Shown in pieces: positions 1 through 13,476 of a stretch of 64,000 nt of DNA. The stretch's first letter is position 1. The number at the start of each line of letters is the position of its first letter. The translations under genes were made by a program, and so were the position numbers. The stretch is from Thamnaconus septentrionalis (lineage: Eukaryota; Chordata; Actinopteri; Tetraodontiformes; Monacanthidae), in contig CM020512.1 of NCBI GenBank assembly GCA_009823395.1, positions 5,709,405-5,773,404 on the forward strand. The letters run 5' to 3'. The notes under the pieces were generated by a model. That model saw nothing but the letters and a program-made list of their open reading frames with translations, made no database searches and had not been told where the DNA came from.

Positions 1-151
1 AACACACACACACTCTCTCTCTCTCACTCTCTCTCTCCCTCTGTCTATTGGTTAATCTAGGTTATGTAAACAGTGAAATATGAGCCTTGAGTCCCCGCAA
101 TAGGGGGCGTGGCCAGATCCCAGAACTGTCACAGTGTGGCAAAGGTCAAAG

Positions 152-199
<48 letters not shown>

Positions 200-1504
200 C
201 GTGTTCAAACCGTTGCCCGGCCTCCTTCACAGCCCCTCCCCCCCATCACCGCGCTGTGCAGCCCCCTCTCCACAGAGAGGGAAAAATGGGTTAGTGTGTA
301 CAGCCATGTGACACTGTGGACTCACCCTCCTGTGTGTGTGCGTGTGTGTGTGTGCGGAGGGGGTCGTCAGTGAAGGATAAGCCCACACTGCTGTGGCAGG
401 TTTAAAGGGGTCTCTGAGTTCAGGGTTTTGTTGTGAAACAGACTTCTACCCGTGACTTTTCCTCTATTTCGACTCTTCTCAGCCATTTTGATTCATTGTG
501 CTTCTTTGATGATGTTCACTCACCCGCTGAAGACCGTTTGCTTTTCATGAATAATCTCCTTTATCCGTCCTTTTTCTGTTTGTTTGTTTTTTTCTGTTTC
601 AAATTTTGTTGGTTCCCGTCTGTTTGTTTTTTTTTCCTTTTTCTTTCCAAAGCCAGCGCACCTGACCTCGCGCCCGCTTCCTCGCCTTTCCTCTTGCATT
701 CCTCCGCAGTGATGTTTTCCACGTCCCTCCGCGTCTCTAATTTACCTTTTAAGGCAAATTGTGGTGTTTACAGTGTGTTTATTGGCGTTTACGACGTGCG
801 ACACCATCCTGTTTTGCAGTGCTCGCTGACCAGAAAGTGCTCGCACATGAGTTGATCAGTCTCAGACTCTCTTTTCCCTTTTTTTTTATTTCTCCTGCCC
901 AGCGTTTATTTCGTTTTGCGAGCTTCCTTTTTTCACCTGTCTTTCCGTTTTGCAAAATCCTCACTCTGCGGAAAGCAAAACAGCCAAATAATTTTACTCT
1001 TCAGTCTGATGGCAAATTAACTGTTGCTTATCATCAACAAGTATCTTTTTATTGAAAAAAAAACACTGCACAAAATCCTCAACAAATAAAGTTTGAAAAC
1101 GACAAAATTCTCTAAAGTTTATCTCTCAGTAATACTTATTTATCCCCATGTAAAAGCATCACATTACATAGACTATATTTATTATATTACAATAAAATAC
1201 GTGGACATCTTTTTGCATTCGTCTTCTAATGAATATTATATTCTGATAAATAATAAATACTAGTGTCTTGTGTTTTGGTCCACGTGTGTCTTCTAGCTAT
1301 TCTTTTTTTCTCTCTCTGATTTTCTCCAATTTTTCATTAATTTTTTTTTTGCCCTCGCATCAGAATACTTGGTGCATGTTCTTCATATTCTTTATAATGA
1401 CGGCACATTGAAGGAGTTACATAAAGGGCCAAAATTCTGGTGCAGGCTCCTTTTGCTGTTCATTCTCCCCCGGTTAAACCCTTTTACCCCTGTTACCTAA
1501 AGGC

Positions 1505-1720
1505 AGCTTCTATGGAGTGGGCGTGGCCTGCTGACATCACACGCCTGTGTCATCAGCCGGGGAGGGCGGGGGGAGGAAGAGCCGCTCGGGTGACCGAGAG
1601 GAGTTGCGGACGCACGGCGGGCCGCGGCAGCTTTTCAGCGACTCATTGTTTTGTAATTGTCCCGGTGGCCTTCTGTCCTCAGCTGAGTTCCAGAAAAGCT
1701 ACGAGACGGGGCCGGAGCTA
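1505..1720. promoter_or_regulatory. GC-rich putative regulatory segment
   Basis: A sharply GC-rich, CpG-containing block in AT-rich surroundings. It carries a GTGGGCGTGGCC box of the Sp/KLF type near 1516-1527, a CRE-like TGACATCAC close by, and GGGAGGGCGGGG-type G-runs near 1560. A pyrimidine tract ending in CAG near 1681 could be a splice acceptor. No coding frame follows. It could be a distal promoter or enhancer for rad54l2. The call rests only on composition and short motifs. Confidence 0.25.
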
Positions 1721-1897
1721 GATGTTCAGAGGCTCACGCACTCCGACACGGTGCTCTTAAGAGGCAGGGAAACACACGGCAGCCCCAGGACGTTACTTCA
1801 GGGCAGAGGAGTAGCGGAGGCATGGATCTCTCAGCAGAGTAGCAGACGTTAATCAGAAACTTTAAACCACATGATATGGGTGAGTAGCAGAACAGTC

Positions 1898-1900
<3 letters not shown>

Positions 1901-1950
<50 letters not shown>
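1901..1950. repeat. (GT)n microsatellite
   Basis: An uninterrupted GT dinucleotide run of about 25 units. The Val/Cys repeat frames predicted over it are artefacts. Confidence 0.95.
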
Positions 1951-1951
<1 letters not shown>

Positions 1952-3479
1952 AGCTAGTTTTCCTCAGTGTGTGGCTGCTGCGATTCCCCTCAGTTGCTCC
2001 GTGTCTTTTTTCCTTTTTTTTTTGCTGTTATCTCTCCCGCTGCATGCCTGCTTATCTGCACATGTAAAGGGAGGCTTCTACCACACTGACCTACATGTTG
2101 TGCCGTGCCAAGTCAGTGGAAGGGACACTTGGAGCTTAGAGGTGTCGAGAGGGCACGTTACAAAATGAATGCAACCACCCACACCCTCCATTTAAAATAT
2201 GGTTCAAAATTTGCTCACACCTCCTTGAAAAATGCATTCTCGTTTCAGTCCAATGGGAAATTTTATGATGATGTATCAGGACAGGGCTGTGTTTGTTGTT
2301 CTGTTTTCTGTTTTTTTTCTCTGTGTTTTTGTCACAAGCTTAATTAGTTTTCTCTAACATGTTGCCACTAGTTTTGTAATTACGAGTCTTGCAATCCGCG
2401 GTGAAATGTTTCCTGTATATTTCACGGAGGAGGAAAGGTGTTGTGGAAAACGCCAAAATCTGAGAAAATCTGAAAACTTCACAGCCGGGACCGGCTTGCG
2501 TCGCTGTTGTTCCTTGTTTTATTTTCGTTTAATTTGCTTTGAGGAGAGTAGGGGGGATAATTTAAGAAAACTGCTTTTAAGATGTAGCTTTTACACATTT
2601 TGTCCCCATTGCCTTGTACGAAAGTATTTGTCCTGTTACATTGATTATGGAACTCTAATTTAAAGTATTGTCCGGACGGTTTTATTGTTTCCTGAGCTGT
2701 ACGCACAGTCACTATGACACGATGAAGTCAGAATGAGTGGAGGAGAAAAGGCACTCAGTTTTGGAAGGGCCATTGTTGTGCAGCCAACAAAGTTTAGTTT
2801 GGTGGACAACATGTTTAATATGCAGTTTGCACAAGTACATTAAGGTCTTGTACTTTGGCCCATGACTACATTCTGGCTAAACCTGGTCTCATTACATAAG
2901 AGGGAATACAATGTTGTACGTAACACAAATGGAAATCTGATCATAGAACAAAGTGCATGGATGAATTTAGGAGCATTTTAATTGTGTTTAAAGTCACTTT
3001 TTTTTTTTACATCGTCTGACAATATGTGTATTGGGAAATACGAAAAGTTAAAAAGAAAATATTGTTTTATTTAGTTCTTGTTAAATCACAAGTGAGAAGG
3101 TTGGTGTCACAAAAGTGACACTAAAGATCCAGAACCTTTTAAGACTTGATTCCCTCATAATAAGCTATTATATGATTAACATTAACAGTGGCTTGATCCT
3201 AAATCCGGCACACTCATATGGTTTCAGTTGAATTCATCCAAACAAAACTAAACTGTTCCTCCAAAGCTGAATTATAGAGGGGGATGAAGTGCAAAATACC
3301 AGTTCTGAGAGAAAACCATTGCTGCGTGTTCAAAAGACCATCTTCAAAATGAACTTGTGTAACAAGTATTAAAAGCAAACATGAACACAATCTAGTATGA
3401 ACTGAACAATCGGCCCTCGCTACTATTCCCAGGCTGTTTTTCAACGCTGTAACCAACAGATTTCGAGGCAGTGCATGCA

Positions 3480-3958
3480 TGTGGGCGTCTTCACGGAGGA
3501 GTTGCTCGTCGCTTCGGAGGCAGAGGGTGGGGGTGGGGAGCACTGTGGGAGGGGGAGGGTCCGCCGGCCGTCGGAGCTCTCCCTGGGCGGGGCCCCGGCT
3601 CCAGCATGAAGGGTTACGTAAGTTGTTCAGCTGGCAGCACCTCCTGCCTGCCTTGCCTGCCTCCGCTGCCTCGCATTCACACAGAGCCGCTGAAAAGGAG
3701 AAGCGAGGTGTTCAGTCAGTGAGTCAGTCAGTCACTGAGGCAGTGGAGTAAAGGAGCAGACCGGGGCAAGAGAGCGGGAAACTCAGAAATCCTGCCTATT
3801 GGCTCCCAGAAATCAGTTTACTTGTTCGTTGTTTTGTTTTTTTTTACGGTAGAGGAAGAGGGTCTGATTTAGAATCTGACAAGAGATCTCCAGATTTTGG
3901 GGGGGTTCCGAGGAGAGGACGAAGAAGAGGAAGAGCCCATCTTCTCTTTCTCTTCAGC
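3480..3958 (+). promoter_or_regulatory. rad54l2: rad54l2 promoter / 5' UTR region
   Basis: GC-rich sequence directly upstream of the first rad54l2 coding exon. It contains G-rich Sp1-like runs (3526-3560) and a GGGCGGGGCC box near 3588-3597, and then becomes a purine-rich leader. No TATA box is evident. The first coding exon follows at 3959. A pyrimidine tract ending in CAG at 3955-3957 could also be a splice acceptor, so the transcription start may lie further upstream with an intron between. Confidence 0.45.
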
Positions 3959-4934
3959 ATGCTGCTCCTGGACGAATCCGAGTCCTTCGCAGGTACGTGA
4001 CATCACAAAGGGGAGTAGGGGGGCGAAGAGAAGGGAACGTTAGGAATAAAGAGAAAGATCGAGGTCGCGCTTGGAGAAGGTGGCTGCAGAGCGGGTGTGC
4101 GCTGCCGCTGGTGGTACTTCTGCAGGTTGGATCAGATTAGATAACCTCCACCTGCAGTAGGTCGTCAATAGGGGCGGACGGGGCTTCAAGGAAATGTCTC
4201 GAATGTGCAGCGGCGGCGGCGGCGTCTGATTGACACTTGATGAAGTTACTTAACGTTGTTGTGTAACACTGGTCCATACCTGCCGTCTGAGCGTCTCACT
4301 TCCGCCTGCTCTGCTCGTTCTCTACTCATCCTCCTGCTCTTTCTCTCGCTTCGTGCCCACATTTTCCTTTTTTTTTTTTTTTTTTTTTACAAAAAAAAAC
4401 AACAATCCGTTTTCATTTTTATTTTATTTTTTTACTCCTCGCCATCTCTCGCGCCGGTCTCCTCGCGCCGTCTGCACCCGCGCCACCGGCAGCAGCACCA
4501 CGCGTGGTGAGCCCGGCTGCCTCCCTCTGTCGTGTTGTTGTCCGGGTCCCGGCGCGCTCCCATTGGCTGTCTCTGCGGTTACCTAAACCAATGCCGACGC
4601 GTCATTGGCGGCCTCGGCGCAGGATTGGCGCGCGCCGGAGCGGCGAGCATGTGGGCGGCAGGAAAACATATGGTTCATCAGACCAGTGGGTCAGGGGGGT
4701 AAACGCGTGAGGCGGGCGGCGCGGGGACACGATGCACCGTGTAGTAGTACGCCGACCAGAGAACACCGTGTTCGGCTTGTTGTGGCTGCTGGCCTGGGCA
4801 GGAAGGAGGGATTAATCAGTGGGGTGTGAAGCTGGGGAGATTTGCAAGAGTTCCGCGGCTTGGAATGACGCGGAGAACTTACGAAATGTTAAAACGAGAT
4901 GCCCTTTGAGAAGCCTATTTTTATATCGAATATT

Positions 4935-5031
<97 letters not shown>

Positions 5032-8000
5032 CAAGACTATGATTGGCTGTTAAGCACCCCTGTGTTGGTTTCTAATAAGAAAAAGGTAAGAAGAGACACT
5101 TTGATACAGCAAACTCTGTGACAAGCGTCACAAAGTGTACACATTTAATAAAAAAAGAGAAAAGAATCAGTAGCCCTCCAAAGATTTCCGCTGACGGTAC
5201 TAACGCGCTGGTGGATACGTTTAAATGTGCTTTACTCAGTTGCAAAACAGTCACATTTGACGCAAACACCCCGTGTACAAACCCTCAAGAGAGTTTTGAG
5301 AATCGCTCCCAGCTTCCCGTCAGGAGCTCGCTGCGTTCCTTCCTCCCATCCCTGCACTTCTGTTGCAGCTGCACACATGCTGGATAAAAGGGCGACCAAG
5401 GAGGCAAGGGAACTCTCTCTCTCCCTCCCCCTCTCCCTCCCCCCCTCTGGTGCTTCTGGTACAGCGTGTCCAGCGCCGGTGGAGGAGGTGACGGTGAGTC
5501 AGCGAGTCAGCGGAGCCTCCACCTTGACAGACAGCCGAAACGGAGCGTGGTGTTGTTGTTGTCGTCGTCGGCACATTCTGTCTCAGTTGTGCAGTCCTGG
5601 CGGGAACAACCTGTTCAGACGGGGCGGCCGCCAAACAGTGAGGGGTGGAGGGCACGTGCCTGCCTGCCCTGCCTGCCCTGCCTGCCCTGCCTGCCCTGCC
5701 TGTAAATTAAAGGGATATGGTGCTTCTAATGAATCCATCACCACCACCACCACCCTCCCAACCACTTCACGTCGCCCGTGTTCATCGCCGCCACTGCCGT
5801 TTATTTTGATCTTCAGCTGTTGCCTCTGATCTCAGACCGTGTTGGCTCTTTGTTCCCATTTCCTCCCTCAGTTCCTGCTTCGTTAGAAGGGAGTTCTTCC
5901 AAACTCCCCCTGTGCCACACCTGTCTCCATGTTCCTCCTTGTCAGATCATTGATGAACTTGCTTTGAAACCTCTAATAGTGGTGCAATATTTGGTTCGCC
6001 AACCTGTTAAGAGTCTGGCCAGTTCTCCTGCTGGTAGCACCCCACCACCACCATCTTTAGGTATTTGCACCGCTGTATTGTATTACGTTACATGATCGCG
6101 CTATCATTTCTTCTTCGATTGTTGTTGTGAAATCCAGGTTTCAAAATGGTCCCATATTATACAACCTCTCATTCACCTCTCTGAAAAACCATAGGAAAGT
6201 CTATTCTTTCATCTTTGTTTTGCTTGCTTCACATCGTCCTACTGACATGGAAATTGTTTCACGTTGTTTTACTGACATGGAAATGAGAGATTTTGCGGGG
6301 GTTAAAGGTCACGTGAGGCTGCTCCCCTCACCTTCCCGCTCCTTCGCCTCCCATTTTCTTTCCCTTCTCCTCTCCCCCTTTTCTACCACTTCACCCTTCC
6401 TTCTCCCTCCCGTAGCTTCTTCTTCTCTCTTACTTCCGCCTCTCTGATGTTCCCTCCCCCTCACTTCTCTTAATCCACCACCTTCTCTGCCTCTCCCTCC
6501 TTCTCCCCTCCCCTCCTTCTTTAATCCTTTTCTTCTCCTCCTCCTTCTCCTCCTCATCATCATCTGTAGGCCTCTCACCTCCTCCAATGTTTCCATCCTG
6601 CTCTCCCACCCCTTCCCTCCTCTGCCTTTCCTTCCTCTTCCTCCTCCTTTTCCTCTTCCTCCTCCTTTTCCTTTTCCTCTTCCTCCTCCTCTTCCTCCTT
6701 TTCCTCCTGCTCAGCCACTGCAGCACTGACACACTGGCCTACAAACTCAGCCCAGCCCACCTCTCCTCACTCTCCCTCTCTCTCTCTCCAGGCAGGGGTT
6801 TAGTGTTCACTCTGTTTAGTTGTTGTGGTGTTCTGCTCACGCATGCACACACACACACACTAACACACACACATACACGCGCACACAGACACACACATAG
6901 GCAGCCTGTGGGAGGGTTTCATAACTCACCTGTCTCGCTCTAATAAAGCGGCCTTAATAACTCATTCAGGCCAGTCTGTTATGTAAGGGTGTGTGTGTGT
7001 CTTTGTGTGTGTATATATATATATATTTGTGTGCTTGTGTTTGTGTGTCTGGTCTCGTTGAGACCACTAATAATCTTGGCTATTCAAAATGAGTTCTTCT
7101 CAAGGAGAGTTATGTAAAATCTTGGAAACAGAACTGCATTTTTTCACCCACCGCTGGTATTTTGTTTGTTTGTCTTTTCTTCTTTTTTTTTTAAACAGCT
7201 GTTTGCGTCTTCAGTTTTGATTGTGAGTCTCGTCTTGGTTCACCTAAGAAGGTCGAGCAAGAGGGTGGCAACTGAAAAGGCTGAGCAGCAGCAGCAGCAG
7301 ACAAAACATCAGTTTCTGCCACTTTACGGATCTGTTGGCACTTTTGAAACCTCTCACATCAGCAACAGAGCACATTTCCCCCTCTCCTTCTCTTCATGTT
7401 AAGACAGTGGTTTGGCTTATTGATAGATTTGATGTCAGAGCCTTATTTGTCAAATGGATCTGTCTCACTTTAATGGAAAAGAGCCATAACCAGGGTGTGT
7501 TGGGCCAAAAATCAAGTAGCGCAACGAATAAGCCTGATAAAAGTCTATCGTTCGCCATCTAAAACAGTGGCTCCAGCGTTGACATGTGAATAAATTTAAT
7601 CTATGGTCTTAAATTGCACTTTTGTTGAGGATAATTGCGTTGAGGGACCCGCTCCTCGCTGTTTCTGCCTTATTCACGCTCGTCTGTGTCTCTCTGCAAC
7701 TTATCGGCTCTCGATCAGCCGTCTGACGTTCTTTCCCGTCAGTGTAATTTAGGGGGAGATGACGTGTAAGTGTGAGAACAGCGTGATCTCTGTTAGCAGT
7801 GACTGGGAGGGCGAAGCGGGGGGGGTGGAGGGGAATCTCACACAAACACGGCGACACACTCCTCTGTCCCTCTGCTGTGTGCAGATTTCAGCACGTCTAT
7901 ACGGGAAGAGGTTGGGTTTTTTTTTTAGCACCGGGGGACGTGCTGCTTCGCGGTGTGTGTGTGTGTTGGTGTGTGTGTGTGCGTACGGGACGTTGGGTTC

Positions 8001-8100
8001 CAGTGAACATGCTGGTTGTGTAACAGCCAGAGGCGGCGGTTACATAAGCGTCCCCCCTCGTCTGACCAGCCTCGGCGTCGGTGGCCTGTCTGTGAGAGCA

Positions 8101-8168
<68 letters not shown>

Positions 8169-10712
8169 AGGCCCTGCTAAAAGGCAGCATAAGTGAGATT
8201 TCTTCACCGACCCTCACTGATCTCCTCGGTGCGATCAGCATTTGTCGTCGATGCCGCTCAGCAGTTTCTCTTTCGTCTGGTCAACGTTCTGGTTCCACTT
8301 CCTGCTGTTTTCTCAGACAATTGGTAATTCCCGGCAGGCAAAAAAAAAAGGAAAGAAAAGGAGAAAAAAACAAGCTTCCTGTGTTAAATTTTGTTTTCTG
8401 ATCGACTCTGCAAATGTCTCTTTTGGCAAACCCAAAAGTTTCTTTTGGAAAAGTGCTCATCGAGCCTTCATTTTAATACTTCTGTGGCTTCATGTCTTCA
8501 TGTTGATGCCACTGTTATAGACCAAGGTCGAGGATTTCACAGGACTGAGTTGAGCTTCACAGCAAGTGCCTTCTTATTCATTTGGTTAACACTGCGTTCT
8601 GTCTTCATCAAACAAAACGAATCCTTTTCGTTCCCAGAGTGCTTCCACACATCGGCTTTAAAACCCGGCTCGACCGTCTGCCGATCCACAGACGCTGACA
8701 CGGCGATGACACATCCGCCGCTTTCGCCCTCCTTCTAGATCCACACCAGCGAGTGGAGCGCACGGGATAATGAGCACGTACGGACTGGCCGATGGCAGCC
8801 TGAGTTCCCACTTCCCTCTGAGCTTAGGGCCCAGAAGAGCTATTATTTCAAACCGCCCAGTGTCTGCGACAACATCAAGGCACTTTTATCACCGCAAAGT
8901 AGACAACTTACAGCCCCACCACACAGCTTAAATGCAGGCTGATGGAGATGTCTGACATGAAGCATATAGAATGGTCGGATCAAGTGAGGATCGGTTCAAA
9001 GTCGTCCTTATGTTGGGATCTAGGAGTCGCTGCTGTGAGCCGCCACTCACATAGTCTCTTTTTTCCCCGGGTTCGGCGCGACGGGGCGGATGTTTTCCAT
9101 GCTTCCAAGCTCTCGGCAGATTAATCCTCCCCATCGGTCACATCCAGCTCAGAATCCCGTTGCCAGTTTTACGATTAAATCAATTAGCTGGATCATCTCT
9201 GAACCACGTAGCCTTAAAAAAAACAAATTTTACATCCCTTTATTTAACCGATGGCTTCCTGGAATCCTGCCTGTGTTGGGTAACAGGATAGTGTGTGCAT
9301 GTGTGTGTGTGTTTTCCCTGAAATACGTGACAAAGCGGATTTTCTCCTAAGTTGTAGTTGCCGTTATCTGCCGTACACTTATGTCACCTCATTCACGTCC
9401 CGAAAAAGGAGGGATTTATGAGACGGGTGTGTTTGCGAGGAATAAGTCAACACCCTTGGACCCTGAAGTCCATTTTTTTTCTTCTTTGTTGCCGTCGTCA
9501 TCATGTCACCGTGGAAGGGAGAGGAGACAGGACGTTACCAAAACCAGGTCTCGTATTTAGGTCAAGAGCTCTGGACTTCCTGTGTGGCGCTCGCTCCCCA
9601 CCGAATTACTGATTTATGGATGCAAATGGATTATCTGTCTTTCTTTGCAGTGTTAAGCAGTGCCTCGGGCTCTCTTTGTGATATTTTACTCACAGTCCAA
9701 TAAGCAGCTGTCAAAATGCTAAGAGGGTTCCCGGGCGCTGACTTGAAAAAAACATTTTCAATCAAAAAAAACTTGTTGGCAGTCTCACACACCACCCAAT
9801 TTCAACTGAAAGAGCACGCTGTGTGTTTATCAGTCTGCTTCTAGCACATTCCAGCCGGTTTCCAATGAAGCCCTTTGTTATGGGTGGTGCACTGCTGCAG
9901 TCAGCCTCACCTCATGGTGACAAAATAAACAGCTCAACTCAAAAAGTACGAAAACACACGTCACGCTTTGTCAAAGTCCAAACTCTGGGTTTTCCTGAGG
10001 GCGCTTCGATTTCAGCCCAGAGTTTAGCTCCCGTCTCTGCGGATTCCTCCGCCGTCTCCGCTTGGCCGTCAAACCCGCCTCCGTAAGAAACCAGACTGGC
10101 ACAGTGTGTGTCCAGATTAGTGAAGGACACTGGAGGAGAACATTATATACAGATTATCATCTCCTCGTGGTTTGGAGCTGCGGGGCAGACGTTCCGCAAT
10201 CTGTTCCAGGGTTCTCTCCCTCAAGAGCAACGACTTATCACACCCCAGGGAGCCGCAGTACACTGCGTCCAAAACTTTGTGTACATTTCCTGGAAAAAAA
10301 ACATAACAAGAAAAAATTTCCATCATTTCCAGCTCGGCCTTAGCCAAGTGGCTTTTAAAAGCCTCCAAGACGCAATGCAAATTGGTGGAGATGATGCTTT
10401 TATTTATTGATGGGAAATGCATTTATTCGGAGTAGCTTCTTTGCCAATCAAAGGCTGAACCCTCTCTTGTCCCCTTCCAGCAGTTTTTGTGGTCTCTCCT
10501 CCTTCGTCTTCCCAGGAAAACAGGCCCGAGGATCGAGGGCTTGTTGTGTTTTGTCGTGAAAAGGAGACGATGGTGCTGAGACTCTCCGTACGTATACGTT
10601 CAGTCGCGGTTGCGTAACGCTGTGGTTGGAACACGCTGCAACTTTCGCCCTGACTGAGGCATGCAGTCGTTCTCTAACCGCACTGGGCTCACATTCTTCT
10701 TTAAGTTGTTAT

Positions 10713-10761
<49 letters not shown>

Positions 10762-12537
10762 AACCCGGCGGGAGTGTCCCTCACAACAAATTAGCAGCTT
10801 GGATAACCTCCCACCATCACCAGCTATTGGCTCACTGCCACCAAAACACTGCTGATGATTCTCTCCTCCTCTTCGTCTTCTTCTTCTTCTTTGTCTTCTT
10901 TGTCTTCTGCTTTTTCTCCATCTTCTTCATCTTCGCCTTTGTCTCCTTCTCCACTTTCTCCTTCTCCTCCTCCTTTTCCTTCTTCCTCTTCTTCTTCTCC
11001 TCGCCGAGGTCTCCACTTCTAGTTCCAGTCATACGTTTCCCAACCATCTCACGTCGCCTTTCGTGCCATCACGATATTTTCTCTGCCTGCCCTTCGCAGG
11101 CCCTCGTGGGGTCTGACTCACAGCCGGGCGAACCGTCCCTCTGCGGCTGCCTTGAAAAATTCACTCTAAGGCGACGCCTCCAGCTCTGCGGAACGCAGGG
11201 GAGGTTTTTCTTAATGAGGCCGGACACGGAGCCGGGCAGAGGGCAGCGAGCAGTCGGAGGAGTCGCTCTGATACAGCGGTGGGAGGATTGCGCTCGCTCT
11301 TCGACTGCCCCTAATCTGTGAGAAAATCCATTTGGTCCTGTTGTGATATCTATACAAAGAGGCTAAACGTGAAGTAAAGAGGAGAAGCGTCTTTGTACCG
11401 AGCGCGGAGATTCTTCCTCAGCGGCCGAAGAGCCACGTGTCTCTCATCAGTCACGGCCTGCGTGAAACTCGGCAGCATGAATCATCACTTTTAATATAAA
11501 TTCCAAAGATGTGTTTCCCAATCAGAACACAAGGTTCTGTTTTTCCATTCTCAGACTGGAGGGGGGGTTGTGGCGGGGATGATGGGGCCGCCGAGAGCCG
11601 CCGCATTGTGTTCTTTGGCCGGTTGACTTTGCTCCATCCCGGCGACACTTCCTTCCTGTGGGGATGTTTTACGGCCACGATGACGGCTTCGGCGGGGGGG
11701 AGGGGGGGAGGGTAGGGGAGGGGAGGGGGGAGAGCCACGGATCAAAGCGTTGGGATGACGATGGAGCGAAGTGGCTCGGGCGCAGCGCCGAGGTGCCGTT
11801 TCCTCAGCGGGCAAAACATGTTTGTTCAGGAGGATGATGGAAAGCGCGGCGAAGAATTCCGACGTCCCGCCTCGTTAAATCCAGTTGCGGTGCTGCTGCT
11901 GCTGCTGGTCCGCTAACCTGTCGCTGTTTCTGGATGTGTGCTGTCCTGAAGGCCTTCCGTCCTCTTGGCGCTGTCGGTTCGACCTCGTTAAACCGGCGAG
12001 GCCGTCGGAATCGTCAGCTGCTCTTTGTGTTTGCTCAAATGATTCTTCCCCGCGATTAAACGTCGAGTCGCGTCTACCTGCAAGTAAAACTCCGAACGAA
12101 TGATCATATGAGAATATTTGCAGAGGAGAAACACAAAACGCTTTGAAGTCACACCAAGTGATGGCCAAATTTTCAGGAAAAATGTGTTTGTGCCATTTTG
12201 GTCTTGCCAGCATCTCTTTGTCTCTGGCTACGTAACAGCGGCGCTGGTCTAACCGTCACGGAAACATGTTTGCTTCCTCAATCCGTCTTTTGTACCTGCC
12301 CGTCTGTCCGTCTGTCTTAGTGTGTGTGTGTGTGTGTGTGTGTGCGACCATCATGTTTTTTATGTGTGTGTTTCCACCCTGCTCTCACTTTGTAGTTCCT
12401 GTCTGTGTTTGAATGATGACCTTGCTTTCATCTCCCCCTTCCTCCCCTCTTTCCTCTCCCGTCTGCCCCCTTGATGTCCCTTTTTAGTGCCCACTGCAGT
12501 GTGTGTGTGTGTTTGTGTGTTTGTCTTTGTGTCTGTC

Positions 12538-12602
<65 letters not shown>

Positions 12603-13427
12603 TGCAGAGGTCCTGTGCATTTCAGGAATTGTTACATAACTGTTTTGTAAGCTCCCGTTTCAAGATAAACAGGGATAAACTTGTTCCGTGGCTTTGTTAT
12701 CTCGCTCGCCTAATGGTGAATAAAGTGCCACCAATCGTGGCCGCAGCTCTCGGAATCATTCCTGGAAAAAGTTTTGAGTGGTTCCAGGATTGTGTGTGGT
12801 CTCTGGTTTCCTGTTTTGTTCTTTCAAATGGATGGCAGTAGCAGCTAGTGATTTATGTGGTGTTCAAGGTTTTTGAATGCAGCAAGTGAACTTTTTTTTT
12901 TTTTCCGAGGGAAAGAAAAGAAAATCTGTGCTTTGGGGCTTTTGGTCATTTTCATGCGTTTCATGCTGGCTTCCAGTCTCCTCAGGGTGAAAGTCCGAAA
13001 TGGATTGTTTGGAACAGCTGCTCTGAGACACACACACACACACACACACACAAACAATTATTAGCAGCCAGTCGAGAAGTTTGTTATGATGTCGATGGAC
13101 CAAAGTGCTCATTTATGTAAGTTGTTTTTAACTTGAGCAATGAGCTCCTCCAACCAGCCCGCCTAGCTAGCTAGCTCGCTGCGCCATTATGCTAAGTGTT
13201 TGTTTGTTTGTAGACAGTATGTGTGAGTGTGGAAGGGTGTGGCGGTGCATGTCCTGCCTGGTTTGTCTGGTGCCATGTGGTGAACAAGTCTTGAAATCCA
13301 TTTTTATTTTATTTTTTTTTTTTTTTTAAAGATAAATTATTTTTAAAAAAACAAAAAAACATGTATGTGTTGGCAGACAGTTCTTGTTTGTCCACTCTGC
13401 AGGCAGATTCTTGGCTGCACTGCTCCT

Positions 13428-13476
<49 letters not shown>

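Larger units (their letters stand above)
1..3450. other. Repeat-rich DNA without a recognisable gene
   Basis: I find no open frame with family-like composition on either strand. The stretch holds simple repeats (CA/CT at the left edge, GT at 151-196 and 1901-1950), T-rich tracts around 580-640 and 880-930, an AATAAA near 1085, and one GC-rich island around 1500-1720. It may be 5' flanking DNA of rad54l2 or the 3' flank of an unseen gene to the left. The short frames here are low-complexity or lack conserved motifs. Confidence 0.5.

Noticed and set aside
6309..6760. Minus-strand Arg/Glu/Lys-rich frames resembling a basic nuclear protein
   Set aside because: Opposite strand of a polypyrimidine tract; pure composition, no motif.
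7897..8401. Frames on both strands with long His/Thr or Cys/Val repeats
   Set aside because: They come from the GT/CA microsatellite at 8104-8165; the same applies at 151-196, 1901-1950, 4937-5027, 12541-12601, 56503-56556 and 60853-60913.
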